NCBI GenBank assembly: GCA_016124675.1
Contig: WGNG01000009.1
Span: forward strand, 1-64,000
Reading direction: 5' to 3'
Source: Alphaproteobacteria bacterium
GTDB taxonomy: Bacteria > Pseudomonadota > Alphaproteobacteria > Caulobacterales > Maricaulaceae
Length of the DNA stretch: 64,000 bases
Part shown: piece after piece, positions 36,244-45,348 of the stretch
Position numbering within the stretch: position 1 is the stretch's first letter
How the letters are laid out: each line of letters opens with the position of its first letter
The notes under the pieces: generated by a model
Told to the model about the DNA's origin: nothing
The model's input: only the letters and a program-made list of their open reading frames with translations
Databases searched by the model: none
Position numbers and translations under genes: made by a program

Positions 36244-37700
36244 CCCGACTTCAGACCGTCCGCGCCGGCGCCCTGCGTGTCCTGTTTGCGGCCCAGTGCG
36301 CCTTCACGGCCGTCTATCTGGCCGCCGGCCTGATCATTGATCCCTCCAGGGCCCTGGCCGGGACACTGATCCTTGCAGCGGTGACCGCGCTGGCGGGCCT
36401 GTCCTGGCGGGCCGCGCCAGATGTGTGGACCACGCGCGCGGTGTTCGCGGCGGCCATGATGGCCTTCCCCGCCGCCCTCACCTTCCTGATGAGCGGCCAG
36501 GCCTGGCAGATCGACATGCACATGACGTTCTTCGCCGCCCTCGCCGCCGTCACTGTGCTGGTGGATTGGCGCGCCCTGATCGCTGCCGCCGCAACGGCGG
36601 CGATCCACCATCTGGTGCTCAATTTCGCCCTGCCGGCAGCGGTCTTCCCCGATGGCGGCGATTTGTGGCGCGTGGTGTTCCACGCCGTGGTGGTGATCGC
36701 CCAGACCGCCCTGCTGATCTGGCTGGCGCGCGGCGTGGCGCGCGCGCTGGGCGAGGCTGACGCCGCGCTCAGCCAGTCGGAAGCGGCCCGCGCCGAAGCG
36801 GCCGCGCTTCTGGAGGCGGACCGGACGCGCCAAAGCGAGATCGACCGCTCGCGCCAGACCATCGCCTCGGTGTCCAGCGCCTTTGAACAGAGCGTCACAG
36901 CCGTGCTGCGCGATCTCCAGGCGGCGTCAGGGGAGCTGGGTGGCCTCGCCTGCCAGCTGCGCGCTGACGCCGGCGCCACGCGCGCCAGCGCGGAGGGCGC
37001 CGCCGGTCAGGCGCGTGACACCAGCGCCCATGTCGAGGCGGTCGCATCGGCCGCCCAGGAGCTCGCCGCGTCGATTGCGGAGGTGACCCGCACGCTGGGC
37101 GCCGCCGACGAGATTTCCATGCGCGCTGAAACCGAAGCGGGCCGCGCGGGCAGCTCCATGGACGATCTGCACAACGCTGCACGCGAGATCGAGGACATTG
37201 CTGAACTGGTCAGCGCCATCGCCGAGCAGACCAATCTTCTGGCGCTGAACGCCACCATCGAGGCGGCCCGCGCCGGAGAGGCGGGGCGCGGCTTCGCCGT
37301 GGTGGCGAGCGAGGTCAAGCAGCTGGCGGTCCAGACTGCCCGCGCCACCGGCGACATCCGCAGCAAGATCGAAGCCATGCGCAAGGCGGCGGAGTCCGCC
37401 AACGGCGCCCTGACCGGCATCGCGCGCACCATCTGCGACATCCGCCAGGCCTCGTCCAGCGCCCGCAACGCCTTCTCCGAGCAGTCCTGCGCCACCGACG
37501 AGATCGCGCGCCTCGCGTCTGACGCGGCCAGCTCCACCGCCCGCGTCGGCGAGGAAGCCGGCGCCGTCACCGGCGCAGCAGCCCGCGCCGACGAGGCGGC
37601 GGCCCGGTTCGAGATGGCCGCCCAGGGCCTGGCGTCCGCCGCCAACCGCCTGGGCGAAGAGCTCGCGGCCTTCCGCAGCCGCCTGGCCGATGCGGCGTGA
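36240..37700 (+). CDS. Methyl-accepting chemotaxis protein
   Basis: 486 aa from the ATG at 36240. About six hydrophobic helices occupy residues 10-180 with no large periplasmic sensor domain, so sensing is likely within the membrane. A coiled coil leads into the signalling domain, whose hairpin tip reads [38 protein letters not shown] in parts; ETNLLALNA-like sequence binds CheA and CheW. No che genes are nearby. Coupled to the small upstream gene. Confidence 0.93.
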   Translation: MTRLQTVRAGALRVLFAAQCAFTAVYLAAGLIIDPSRALAGTLILAAVTALAGLSWRAAPDVWTTRAVFAAAMMAFPAALTFLMSGQAWQIDMHMTFFAALAAVTVLVDWRALIAAAATAAIHHLVLNFALPAAVFPDGGDLWRVVFHAVVVIAQTALLIWLARGVARALGEADAALSQSEAARAEAAALLEADRTRQSEIDRSRQTIASVSSAFEQSVTAVLRDLQAASGELGGLACQLRADAGATRASAEGAAGQARDTSAHVEAVASAAQELAASIAEVTRTLGAADEISMRAETEAGRAGSSMDDLHNAAREIEDIAELVSAIAEQTNLLALNATIEAARAGEAGRGFAVVASEVKQLAVQTARATGDIRSKIEAMRKAAESANGALTGIARTICDIRQASSSARNAFSEQSCATDEIARLASDAASSTARVGEEAGAVTGAAARADEAAARFEMAAQGLASAANRLGEELAAFRSRLADAA

Positions 37701-37707
37701 GCGCCCA

Positions 37708-38571
37708 TCACCCCCCAGCAGCGCTGATCAGCGCATGCCGCAGCGCCTCGCGCGCAGCGCTGTCGGGGGCGCCGGCGCGGGTGATGATTCCCGGACGTAC
37801 GGTCAGGGCGTCAAACGGTGCGCTGGCAAGGCTCAACGCCCCCTCTCCCGCCAGCCGCGCCAGCACGGGTTCGGGCGCGACCAGCACGTGGTCTGACACG
37901 GCGCACACACGCGCCAGCACAGCGTAATCATCACACACCAGGCTCGCTTCGCCCGACGGCCAGGGCCAGGCCGGCCGGCGCATGCGCGCGGGCGGCGTGG
38001 CCGAGACGAAGGGAAAATCCCCCAGCGGCGCACCTGCAAGGGCGGGATGGCCGGGCCGGACGGCGGCCGCGACCCCGGCGCCCGGCAGGGCCGTCACGTC
38101 AAGCGCCGGGTCGCCTTCCGCCGGCTCGCTGTCGCACACCGCCATGTCAAGCGCGCCGGCGCGCACCGCGTCGATCAGCGTGTCGGCGGCGCCCGACTGC
38201 ACCCGCAGCCGCACCCGGCGCCCGCCGCGATAATACGCCGCCAGCGCCATGGGCAGGAGATGGAAGGCCATGGCCGGTCCCGCGCCCAGGGTGAGCGCCC
38301 CGTCCTCGCCCGTGCGCCAGGCGCGCGCCTGCGCGGCGAGGTCTGCGCTCTGCTGCACCAGCGCCCGGGCGCGCGGCAGGATCGCCTCGCCCAGCGGCGT
38401 CAGGGCGAGGCGGCGCCCCGTGCGCTCGAACACCGCGCCGCCCAGACGCGCTTCGATCAGCGCCAGCGTGCGCGACGCCGCCGGCTGGGAGACATTGAGC
38501 GCGTGCGCCGCCGCCGTGAGCGTACCCGCCCGGGCGCAGGCGGCCAGCAGGCGCGCCTCGCGAACCTCCAT
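37708..38571 (-). CDS. LysR-family transcriptional regulator
   Basis: 287 aa. N-terminal winged helix-turn-helix begins MEVREARLLAACARAGTLTA, with ALNVSQPAASRTLALIEARLG as the recognition part. The periplasmic-binding-type effector domain follows from about residue 90. It is divergently transcribed from the hydroxylase at 38674. An inverted repeat in the shared gap supports control of that gene and of itself. The effector is unknown. Confidence 0.93.
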   Translation of the reverse strand: MEVREARLLAACARAGTLTAAAHALNVSQPAASRTLALIEARLGGAVFERTGRRLALTPLGEAILPRARALVQQSADLAAQARAWRTGEDGALTLGAGPAMAFHLLPMALAAYYRGGRRVRLRVQSGAADTLIDAVRAGALDMAVCDSEPAEGDPALDVTALPGAGVAAAVRPGHPALAGAPLGDFPFVSATPPARMRRPAWPWPSGEASLVCDDYAVLARVCAVSDHVLVAPEPVLARLAGEGALSLASAPFDALTVRPGIITRAGAPDSAAREALRHALISAAGG

Positions 38572-38574
38572 GTT

Positions 38575-38624
38575 TCATAACCTCTTTGCATGACAAAATG
38601 CCGAAATGATATTGGAGGTTATGA
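38575..38624. promoter_or_regulatory. Inverted repeats, likely LysR-type operator
   Basis: TCATAACCTC (38575-38584) is the perfect complement of GAGGTTATGA (38615-38624). Between them, GCAT-N6-ATGC (38588-38601) forms a second dyad. Their place in the divergent gap, touching the regulator's start region, fits a LysR regulator-binding site. Confidence 0.6.
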
Positions 38625-38673
38625 TGGTTCGCGTCCAGTCTGCCTCGCGCACGCTGCCGCCCGGGGAATGTCC

Positions 38674-39468
38674 ATGTCGTCATATCAGATCATCATCCCG
38701 GCGATTTTCGTCGCGTTCGCGCTTCTGGAAATCATCCTGGGCCGGTTCAATCCGAAGGAGCGGGCCGGCGCGCGCGACGCCGTCATCGAAGCGGTCTCCA
38801 CGGTGACCATTCTTCTGATCACCGTACCGGCGATCTTCGCGATCGCGCCGCTGCTGGTGGAGCTGATCCGGCCCGGCTCGGCGGGCGCGCTGGCCGTCCT
38901 GCCGGTCTGGGCGATGGCTTTGATCCTGCTCGTCGGCGACGACATGACCCAGTACTGGTGGCACCGTCTGAACCACCAGATCCCCTGGCTCTACAATCTG
39001 CACCGCGCCCACCACTCGGGCCAGTACATGAGCGTGCGCATCGTCTACCGGAACAATCTGTTCTACTACCTGCTCATGCCGGGTATCTGGATCTCGGCGG
39101 TGCTGGTCCATCTGGGGTTCGGACCGGTCTATGTGGTCTACCTGATCATCAAGATGACGGTGATCTTCGGCGCGCACTCGAGCTGGCGCTGGGATGAGCC
39201 GCTCTACCGGATCAAGGCATTGTCGCCGGTGATGTGGCTCGTCGAGCGCACCCTCTCCACCCCCGCCACCCACGCCGCCCATCACGGGCTGGACGCCACG
39301 GACGGCGTCACCCGGTACAAGGGCAATTACGGGAATCTGTTGTTCTTCTGGGACGTGCTGTTCGGCACCGCGCTGATCACGCGGCGCTATCCTGACGCCT
39401 ACGGCATCGAGAACATGACGCCGGTCAGCGCGCGCCGGGAGCTGCTCTGGCCGCTGGTGAGGAAATAG
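38674..39468 (+). CDS. Sterol desaturase/fatty acid hydroxylase family protein
   Basis: About 264 aa from the ATG at 38674, which lies 8 bases after a GGGGA; an ATG at 38668 is an alternative. Several membrane helices are present. The di-iron His boxes of the family are clear: WHRLNH, HRAHH and HAAHHG. Such integral membrane enzymes hydroxylate or desaturate lipids with oxygen. The product in this organism cannot be told; carotenoid or fatty-acid chains are options. It is probably controlled by the divergent LysR regulator. Confidence 0.9.
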   Translation: MSSYQIIIPAIFVAFALLEIILGRFNPKERAGARDAVIEAVSTVTILLITVPAIFAIAPLLVELIRPGSAGALAVLPVWAMALILLVGDDMTQYWWHRLNHQIPWLYNLHRAHHSGQYMSVRIVYRNNLFYYLLMPGIWISAVLVHLGFGPVYVVYLIIKMTVIFGAHSSWRWDEPLYRIKALSPVMWLVERTLSTPATHAAHHGLDATDGVTRYKGNYGNLLFFWDVLFGTALITRRYPDAYGIENMTPVSARRELLWPLVRK

Positions 39469-39474
39469 ATCAGA

Positions 39475-39545
39475 GCGCAATCGGCAAAAGTGGGAACCGG
39501 TTTTCGGAAAAACTGCGCGCCAGATCAAAAGCTGGAGCGTGCGGG
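39475..39545. repeat. Dispersed intergenic palindromic element (alphaproteobacterial type)
   Basis: The sequence GCAATCGGCAAAAGTGGG, AACCGGTTTTCGG and ATCAAAAGCTGGAGC matches in style a short repeat found between genes in many alphaproteobacteria. AACCGGTT is palindromic. I saw no second full copy in this window. Confidence 0.5.
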
Positions 39546-39568
39546 CTGACGCAGTCAGGACGGATACT

Positions 39569-40306
39569 CTAGCCCTTGAAAAAGGCCTCCACGTCGCGCA
39601 TCAGCGAATCGCGTGCCGCCGCGACGATTTTGGCGCCCTTCTCCGGCGTCGCCTGGGATGGGTCAGACCCGATGCGCCCGTCGGGGAAATTGCGCCGGTA
39701 ATCGGTCGCGTCCGTGAACGAGCCTTCGGGCGCAATGGCCGGGGTCATGACCACGTCCTTGATCGCCTCGGGATAGGCGTAATACGTGACCGACACTTCG
39801 GACGCCGTGGCGTGGCTGCCATCGCCCACCGGGAAGATCGACTTGCACACATCCATCACGCCCGGCAGCTCCCACCAGTTCATCTGGCGCAGCTTGTAGG
39901 GACAGGCGTCGCCATCCATCGACCAGGCCGCATAGCTTTCGGCAAACGCCGCCGAGATGGTGGCGATATTGCCGCCATGGCCGTTGAGGAAATAGATCCG
40001 GCGAAAGCCGTGGCGCACCAGCGAATCGATCCAGTCATTGATCGCCGCAATCATGGTGGAGGGCCGCAGCGTCATCGAGCCGGGAAAGCCCAGATGATGC
40101 TGGGCGACGCCCACATTGAAGGTCGGCCCCACCAGGAAGCCGCCGGCATCGCCCGCCTCGCGCGCAATGACTTCAGGGCAGATGGCGTCGGTGCCGATGA
40201 GACCGTTGGGCCCATGTTGCTCGAACGAGCCGATGGGAATGACAATGCCCCTGGAGGCCTTGAGATAGGTTTCGACCTCGGGCCAGGACGCCTGTTGGAG
40301 CTGCAT
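39569..40306 (-). CDS. Creatininase-family amidohydrolase
   Basis: 245 aa from the ATG at 40306 (MQLQQASWPEVETYLK). Metal-binding features of the family are GSFEQHGPNG near residue 27, the later ligands in VGVAQHH, and NGHGGN. Members hydrolyse cyclic amides (creatinine, or N-formyl intermediates in riboflavin and F420-type pathways); the substrate here is unknown. It is a lone gene between two intergenic repeats. Confidence 0.9.
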   Translation of the reverse strand: MQLQQASWPEVETYLKASRGIVIPIGSFEQHGPNGLIGTDAICPEVIAREAGDAGGFLVGPTFNVGVAQHHLGFPGSMTLRPSTMIAAINDWIDSLVRHGFRRIYFLNGHGGNIATISAAFAESYAAWSMDGDACPYKLRQMNWWELPGVMDVCKSIFPVGDGSHATASEVSVTYYAYPEAIKDVVMTPAIAPEGSFTDATDYRRNFPDGRIGSDPSQATPEKGAKIVAAARDSLMRDVEAFFKG

Positions 40307-40410
40307 GGCGATCCCCTTCACGCTGGGACGGACAATGCGCGCGACAGGACAACACGTTGGCGCGAAGCGCAAGCGGCGTGTTCAGGGTGGGGGGGTGGGG
40401 GGGCGGTTTG

Positions 40411-40505
40411 GCTTTCCCTCCCCCTCGCGGGGAGGGTGGCTGAGCGTTAGCGAAGCCGGGTGGGGGCGCCGCCAAAGGCGGCAACTCACAGAGCCTTCGC
40501 ACCCC
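40411..40505. repeat. GC-rich palindromic repeat (REP-like)
   Basis: CCCTCCCC-CTCGCG-GGGAGGG forms a stem, followed by GGCTGAGCGTTAGCGAAGCC and further pairing blocks (GCCGCC/GGCGGC). This sort of unit is scattered in many GC-rich genomes. It lies between two minus-strand genes and may also end transcription. Confidence 0.6.
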
Positions 40506-40506
40506 C

Positions 40507-41205
40507 TCACCCCACCTCGATCACATCGCCCGCTTTGAGCACCTTCAGCAGCGCTGCCAGATCATCGCGCGCAATGGCGATGCAGCCTTCGGTGGGCCGA
40601 TAGTCCGGGCTGGCGCAATGCAGGAAGATCGCCGAGCCGAGGCCGGGGACAGGCGGGTCGTCATTATGGCCGAGCACCACCACAATGTCATAGAGCCCGT
40701 CTTCGCGGGTCATCACCTCATGGCGGCCCGGCCAGGGCAATCTGACAGGCCGGTTATAGGCGGGGTCGGCCGGATCGTCGCACCAGCCATCATCCGGCCC
40801 GATCGGGTCGAGCACCAGCGCCGTGTCCGGGCGTTCCAGCCGGTCGGCGCGCCACAGCGCCCGGCGCACCGTCCAGGCGCCCGCGGGGGTCGCGCCATCG
40901 CCCTCGCGCTTCATCTCGGCCGCGACAACCCCGGACCGGCCGATGGCCGCGCGCACCGGACCAAAACCGTCCCCGGTCAGAACGCCGCAATGGACGTCTG
41001 GCCCGCCTTGCGGGCCGGGTGTGACATGTGGCGGGCGATCATGACCCCGAAACGCGTCCTCATGACCCCGTGCCGGGCCGTTTTGACGCCATATGAACCG
41101 GGCCTGGGCCAAATCTGTCCCCCATGGGCTGGCGGCTTTATCCCCGGGCGCTATCCCCGTGACCGGGCCACCGCTATCACGCAAAGTTTGACACCACTCA
41201 CCCAT
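40507..41205 (-). CDS. L,D-transpeptidase (YkuD-type) family protein
   Basis: The catalytic motif appears as FLHCASPDYRPTEGCIAI near the end, with His and Cys of the YkuD active site. GRSGVVAAEMKREGDGATPAG is the family's early segment. These proteins cross-link peptidoglycan or attach it to other proteins through meso-DAP. The open frame reaches ATG 41205 (232 aa), but residues before about 70 look unlike the family and no signal peptide is visible, so the real start is uncertain and may be a non-ATG codon. Confidence 0.82.
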   Translation of the reverse strand: MGEWCQTLRDSGGPVTGIAPGDKAASPWGTDLAQARFIWRQNGPARGHEDAFRGHDRPPHVTPGPQGGPDVHCGVLTGDGFGPVRAAIGRSGVVAAEMKREGDGATPAGAWTVRRALWRADRLERPDTALVLDPIGPDDGWCDDPADPAYNRPVRLPWPGRHEVMTREDGLYDIVVVLGHNDDPPVPGLGSAIFLHCASPDYRPTEGCIAIARDDLAALLKVLKAGDVIEVG

Positions 41206-41322
41206 GCGTCAATCGCCCCGCGCCGCGCCCTGCGCTAGGGGACGGCGCCCGCCAGCGCTTGCGCACGGCGGCGGAACAGGCAAGGCTGACGGCTCGATCG
41301 TCCGGCCAGGGGAGCGCCCGCC

Positions 41323-42006
41323 ATGACGAAACACACCATCCTGCTGGTCGATGACGACGACCTCTTGCGCGAAGCGCTGGCCGAGCAGTTTGGCTTTGAG
41401 GACGGGTTCGCCGTCCTGACCGCCGACGCCGCCCGCCCGGGCATGGAGCTCGCCAAATCAGAGCCGGTGGACCTGATCATCCTCGATGTCGGCCTGCCGG
41501 ATATGGACGGGCGGGAGGCCTGCCGGCATTTGCGCAAGGCCGGGATAACCACGCCGATCATTCTTCTGACCGCCCAGTCCGGCGACGCCGATCATGTGCT
41601 GGGCCTGCGCTCGGGCGCCGATGATTTTCTGGCCAAGCCGATCTCGTTCGTGGTGCTGCTCGAACGGGTGAACACCCAGCTCAAGCGCCACCAGGCCAGC
41701 GAGGATGCGGTGCTGCCGCTGGGCCCCTACCGGTTCAAGCCGGCGATGAAGCTCTTGCTCACTGCCGAGGACAGGAAGATCCGGCTGACCGAGAAAGAGA
41801 CCAGTATTCTCAGATACTTGTACCGCGCCAGCGGCAAGCCTGTGGCGCGCGAGGAGCTGCTGGACCAGGTCTGGGGCTATCACCGCGAGGCCAATACCCA
41901 CACGCTGGAAACCCATGTCTACCGCCTGCGCCAGAAGATCGAGCCCGACCCCCAGAACGCCCGCCTGCTGATCACCGAAACCGGCGGCTACCGCCTGCAA
42001 ATCTAG
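41323..42006 (+). CDS. OmpR-family response regulator (no kinase nearby)
   Basis: 227 aa. Receiver domain: ILLVDDDDLLREAL acidic pocket, phospho-acceptor Asp in LIILDVGLPDMDG (about residue 51), Thr in ILLTAQSG, and Lys in FLAKPI. The C-terminal winged helix (about 130-227) has LTEKETSILRYLYRA and THTLETHVYRLRQKIEPDP. It binds DNA once phosphorylated. No histidine kinase gene lies next to it, so it is an orphan in this window. Confidence 0.95.
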   Translation: MTKHTILLVDDDDLLREALAEQFGFEDGFAVLTADAARPGMELAKSEPVDLIILDVGLPDMDGREACRHLRKAGITTPIILLTAQSGDADHVLGLRSGADDFLAKPISFVVLLERVNTQLKRHQASEDAVLPLGPYRFKPAMKLLLTAEDRKIRLTEKETSILRYLYRASGKPVAREELLDQVWGYHREANTHTLETHVYRLRQKIEPDPQNARLLITETGGYRLQI

Positions 42007-42010
42007 GGAC

Positions 42011-42631
42011 TTAGGGCGCTGACCCAGGCGCCTCATAGCGGATCAGTATGGCCATCTGGCTGGCGCCGCCGATCTCGGGATCCACCCCGCCCATATCCTG
42101 AAACCCCGCGCCATACCCGGCCCGGCCCGCCACACGCCGCGCCCAGCCGCGAAACTCGCTGCGCGTCCATTCAAACCGGTGTTCGGGATGGCGAAACCGG
42201 TGCGCGGGGACGCCCAGGCGGCCATTATACTCGGCGTTGGGCGTGGTCAGGATCAGGGCGGGCGGGCGCGCCTCGTGCAGGATGCGCCGCTCCAGCCGGA
42301 CAAGCTCGGCGGGGCTCAGATGCTCGATGACCTCCACCATGACCACACAGTCCGCCTCGCCGATCCAGCGCCCGGCCTCGATCAGCGAGTCGTGGCGCAG
42401 GGTCACCCGCGCCTGCGCCTGCGGCCCCCCTTCAGCCAAGCGCGCGGCCAGCGCATCCAGCCGCGCGCGGCTGATCTCCACGCCGGTGATGTGGTCGATG
42501 TCCGGATCGGCGGCGAGCCGGATCAGGAAATCGCCGTCGCCGCAGCCGAGATCCGCGACCCGCCGCGCGCCCAGCGCCCGCAGGGCATTGTGCACGGCCT
42601 CAAGGCGTTCTGCGTGCAGGGGCGTGGGCAT
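42011..42631 (-). CDS. Hen1-like SAM-dependent methyltransferase, standalone
   Basis: 206 aa from the ATG at 42631 (MPTPLHAERL). The SAM loop is VADLGCGDGDFL. The Hen1 hallmarks follow: VEVIEHLSP (metal ligands E..EH), TTPNAEYN, and FRHPEHRFEWTRSEF with the later His. Hen1 methylates the 2'-O of RNA 3' ends. In bacteria it is usually paired with the Pnkp repair ligase and has a large N-terminal domain. Here only the catalytic half is present and no pnkp is near, so the substrate is open; an rRNA, tRNA fragment or unrelated small RNA are options. Confidence 0.8.
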   Translation of the reverse strand: MPTPLHAERLEAVHNALRALGARRVADLGCGDGDFLIRLAADPDIDHITGVEISRARLDALAARLAEGGPQAQARVTLRHDSLIEAGRWIGEADCVVMVEVIEHLSPAELVRLERRILHEARPPALILTTPNAEYNGRLGVPAHRFRHPEHRFEWTRSEFRGWARRVAGRAGYGAGFQDMGGVDPEIGGASQMAILIRYEAPGSAP

Positions 42632-42750
42632 GGGAGGGGTCCGTTCAGTGGGGCCGCGGTCTATAGCATGGGCGATGCGCACTCGCCGCCCCCTATCCTG
42701 CTCCCCCGGCGCACATCCCGGTCTCGCGCCCTGAATCACGCGCCGGTTTG

Positions 42751-42782
42751 TTGACTTTTTTGTATATGCTGGTCATATACAA
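42751..42782 (+). promoter_or_regulatory. brnTA promoter with overlapping operator palindrome
   Basis: TTGACT (42751-42756) and TATACA (42776-42781) form a -35/-10 pair with a long 19-base gap. The perfect dyad TTGTATATG-CTGGT-CATATACAA (42760-42782) overlaps the -10 box, the position expected for repression by BrnA alone or with BrnT. Confidence 0.65.
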
Positions 42783-42784
42783 TA

Positions 42785-43087
42785 ATGATTGACTGGGGCC
42801 GCCTCAAGGGTTTTGACTGGGACGCGGGCAACCGGCGCAAGAGCGTTGAAAAGCATGATGTCAGCCAGACCGAGGCCGAGCAGATTTTCTTCAACGAGCC
42901 TCTGCTTGTCGCCCCGGACACAAGTCACAGCCTGGAAGAGCCCCGGCTGCATGCGCTTGGCCGCACCGATGGCGGCCGCCTTTTGCATGTGAGCTTCACC
43001 CTGCGCGGCGCAGGCAGTCTGATCCGCGTCATCTCGGCGCGCGACATGAGCCGGAGAGAGCGAGCAATTTATGGCCCGGAAACCTGA
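42785..43087 (+). CDS. brnT: BrnT-family ribonuclease toxin
   Basis: 100 aa. It begins MIDWGRLKGFDWDAGNRRKS, with KHDVSQTEAEQIFF and the closing VRVISARDMSRRERAIY-type segment (IRVISARDMSRRERAIY here), all typical of BrnT, a RelE-like RNase that stops translation. The ATG lies only a few bases after the -10 box and no ribosome-binding site is seen, so the message may be leaderless. It overlaps brnA by 17 bases. Confidence 0.92.
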   Translation: MIDWGRLKGFDWDAGNRRKSVEKHDVSQTEAEQIFFNEPLLVAPDTSHSLEEPRLHALGRTDGGRLLHVSFTLRGAGSLIRVISARDMSRRERAIYGPET

Positions 43088-43337
43088 ACCCGTCCCCGTC
43101 TTCGAAACCGAGGCGGAGGAGCGCGCCTACTGGGAGAGCCACGACTCGGCTGATCATATCGACTGGTCGAAAGCAGAGCGCGTCCGCCTGCCCAATCTGA
43201 AACCCGGCGCGACCTCGATCTCCATCCGCCTGCCCGACGCGCTCCTGGAACGCATCAAGATCGCCGCCAACAAGCGCGACATGCCCTATCAATCGCTCAT
43301 CAAGGCGTGGCTGGCGGAGAAGGCAGATGCGTCCTGA
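43071..43337 (+). CDS. brnA: BrnA-family antitoxin
   Basis: 88 aa. The N-terminal part (FETEAEERAYWESHDSADHIDW) binds the toxin in known pairs. The C-terminal ribbon-helix-helix reads ISIRLPDALLERIKIAANKRDMPYQSLIKAWL and binds DNA. The start lies within brnT, which ensures coupled synthesis. It should repress its own promoter through the palindrome at 42760-42782. Confidence 0.9.
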   Translation: MARKPEPVPVFETEAEERAYWESHDSADHIDWSKAERVRLPNLKPGATSISIRLPDALLERIKIAANKRDMPYQSLIKAWLAEKADAS

Positions 43338-43349
43338 TTGGGCGCACCC

Positions 43350-44855
43350 CTACCCCATCGTCGGAATGACAAACGCCTGATCGGTCACCTCGCCGGTGGG
43401 CCAGCGCTGGGTGACGGTCTTGATCTTGGTGAAGAAGCGCACGCCTTCCATGCCATGCTGGTTGGTGTCGCCGAAGGCCGAGCGCTTCCACCCGCCAAAC
43501 GTGTGATAGGCCACCGGCACCGGGATCGGCACGTTCACGCCCACCATGCCCACATTGACCTTGGAGGCGAACTCGCGCGCCGCCAGCCCGTTGCGGGTGA
43601 AGATCGCCACGCCATTGCCATAGGGGTGCTCGCTGGGCAGGCGCGCGGCTTCCTCGAGATCCTTCGCGCGCACGATCTGCAGCACGGGGCCGAAAATCTC
43701 TTCCTGGTAGGAGCGCATGTCCGCGCGCACCCTGTCGAACAGGCTCGGCCCGATGAAGAAGCCGTTCTCATAGCCCTGCAGCGTGAAGCCGCGCCCGTCC
43801 ACGATGAGCTCGGCGCCCTCGTCCACGCCCATCTGGATATAGTTCTCCACCCGCTCTCGATGGGCGGCCGAAACCACCGGGCCGTAGGCCGCGTCCGGAT
43901 CGGTGGAGGCGCCAGGGACGAGCTTCTCGATCTCCGGCAGGAGTTTCTTGATCAGCGCATCGGCGGTCTTGTCGCCCACCGGCACGGCGACCGGCAGCGC
44001 CATGCAGCGCTCGCCCGCCGAGCCGAAGGCCGCGCCGATCAGATCGCGCGCCACCTGGTCGAGATCGGCGTCGGGCAGGATGACGGCATGGTTCTTGGCG
44101 CCGCCCATGGCCTGCACCCGCTTGCCGTTCTGCGCGCCGGTGACATAGACGTACTGGGCGATGTCGGACGAGCCCACAAAGCTCACCGCCTTGATGTCGG
44201 GATGGTGCAGGATGGCGTCCACCGCCTCCTTGTCGCCGTGCACGACGTTCAGGATGCCGTCGGGCAGGCCGGCTGCCTGCATCAGCTCGGCCAGGCGCAG
44301 CGGCACGCTGGGGTCTTTTTCCGACGGCTTGAGGATGAAGGCATTGCCGCACGCAATGGCGACGCCGAACATCCACATCGGGATCATGGCGGGGAAGTTG
44401 AACGGGGTGATCCCCGCAACCACGCCCAGCGGCTGGCGCATGGAGTAGACGTCAATACCGGGGCCAGCCCCTTCGGTGTATTCGCCCTTCATCAGGTGCG
44501 GCACGCCGCAGGCAAACTCGATCACCTCCAGTCCGCGCTGGATATCGCCCCTGGCGTCGGCGACGACCTTGCCGTGCTCGGTGGCCAGCAGATAAGCGAG
44601 ATCGTCAATCTCGCGCTCCATCAGCTCCTTGAAGCGGAACAGGACGCGCGCGCGCTTCTGGGGATTGGTGGCGCCCCAGGCCGGCTGGGCCGCCTTGGCC
44701 GCCGCCACCGCCTCGCCCATCTCCGCCGCGCTGGCGAGCGCGACGCGCGCCTGCACCGCGCCGGTATTGGGGTCGAACACATCTCCATAACGCCCTGACG
44801 TTCCGGCGACGCGCTGGCCATTGATGAAGTGGGGAATCTCGCGGGGGCCGGACAT
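43350..44855 (-). CDS. mmsA: CoA-acylating methylmalonate-semialdehyde dehydrogenase
   Basis: 501 aa, aldehyde dehydrogenase fold. Distinctive MmsA/IolA features: INGQRVAGTSGRYGDVFDP at the start, MWMFGVAIACGNAFILKPSE, and the catalytic Cys in SAGERCMALPVAV (about residue 286). It converts methylmalonate semialdehyde (valine and thymine breakdown) or malonate semialdehyde with CoA to propionyl-CoA or acetyl-CoA. No other valine genes are next to it. Confidence 0.93.
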   Translation of the reverse strand: MSGPREIPHFINGQRVAGTSGRYGDVFDPNTGAVQARVALASAAEMGEAVAAAKAAQPAWGATNPQKRARVLFRFKELMEREIDDLAYLLATEHGKVVADARGDIQRGLEVIEFACGVPHLMKGEYTEGAGPGIDVYSMRQPLGVVAGITPFNFPAMIPMWMFGVAIACGNAFILKPSEKDPSVPLRLAELMQAAGLPDGILNVVHGDKEAVDAILHHPDIKAVSFVGSSDIAQYVYVTGAQNGKRVQAMGGAKNHAVILPDADLDQVARDLIGAAFGSAGERCMALPVAVPVGDKTADALIKKLLPEIEKLVPGASTDPDAAYGPVVSAAHRERVENYIQMGVDEGAELIVDGRGFTLQGYENGFFIGPSLFDRVRADMRSYQEEIFGPVLQIVRAKDLEEAARLPSEHPYGNGVAIFTRNGLAAREFASKVNVGMVGVNVPIPVPVAYHTFGGWKRSAFGDTNQHGMEGVRFFTKIKTVTQRWPTGEVTDQAFVIPTMG

Positions 44856-44972
44856 GGGGCTTCCTCCTTGCGCCGCCTCTGGCGGGCGGCGGCTTCTGAT
44901 CTGTCGGATGAATATCGGGGCCGGTTTAGCCGCTGGCGGCGCGTGTTGTCGAGGCTGCGCGCGCGGATGTGC

Positions 44973-45347
44973 TCAGCGGCGCGCCAGCCGCGCCCTTGCG
45001 CCCTGCGGCGTCTGGCCCGACCAGCCGCGCCGGCCATCCGGCGCAGCCGTCAGCAGGACGCCGCCCATGGCGTCGAATATGGTCAGGGCGGTGCCGGCTG
45101 CATCGGCGCGCCAGAAGGCCGCCTCTCCAAGGCCGGACGGGCAGTCGGGAAACGCCAGCACCAGACCGGACGCGCCATCGGTCGTCACAAGCGACCCCTC
45201 CGGCACCGGCGACGGCGCGTCCAGCACGATGCGGCACACCGCGCCATCGAGGCGCAGCTCATAAGCGCCCGGCGCCTCGATGCTCAGGAGCGCTGCGGCG
45301 GCGATAAGGGTCGCGATCATGGAGCGCTCCGGCGTCTGGGGAACCAT
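44973..45347 (-). CDS. Inh/AprI-like periplasmic protease-inhibitor family protein
   Basis: About 124 aa from the ATG at 45347, which follows the upstream stop by one base (TAACATG); an ATG at 45320 would leave a cleaner signal (MIATLIAAAALLS). The mature part is like the Inh/Omp19 beta-barrel: GAYELRLDGAVCRIVLD, FPDCPSGLGEAAFWR, and the final GWSGQTPQGARARLARR. The two Cys fit the family disulphide. Known members block serralysin-type proteases. Its own target is unknown. Confidence 0.7.
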   Translation of the reverse strand: MVPQTPERSMIATLIAAAALLSIEAPGAYELRLDGAVCRIVLDAPSPVPEGSLVTTDGASGLVLAFPDCPSGLGEAAFWRADAAGTALTIFDAMGGVLLTAAPDGRRGWSGQTPQGARARLARR

Positions 45348-45348
45348 G

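Noticed and set aside
43338-44798. 486-codon plus-strand frame opposite mmsA
   Set aside because: Antisense to a conserved aldehyde dehydrogenase; His/Gly/Arg-rich shadow translation.
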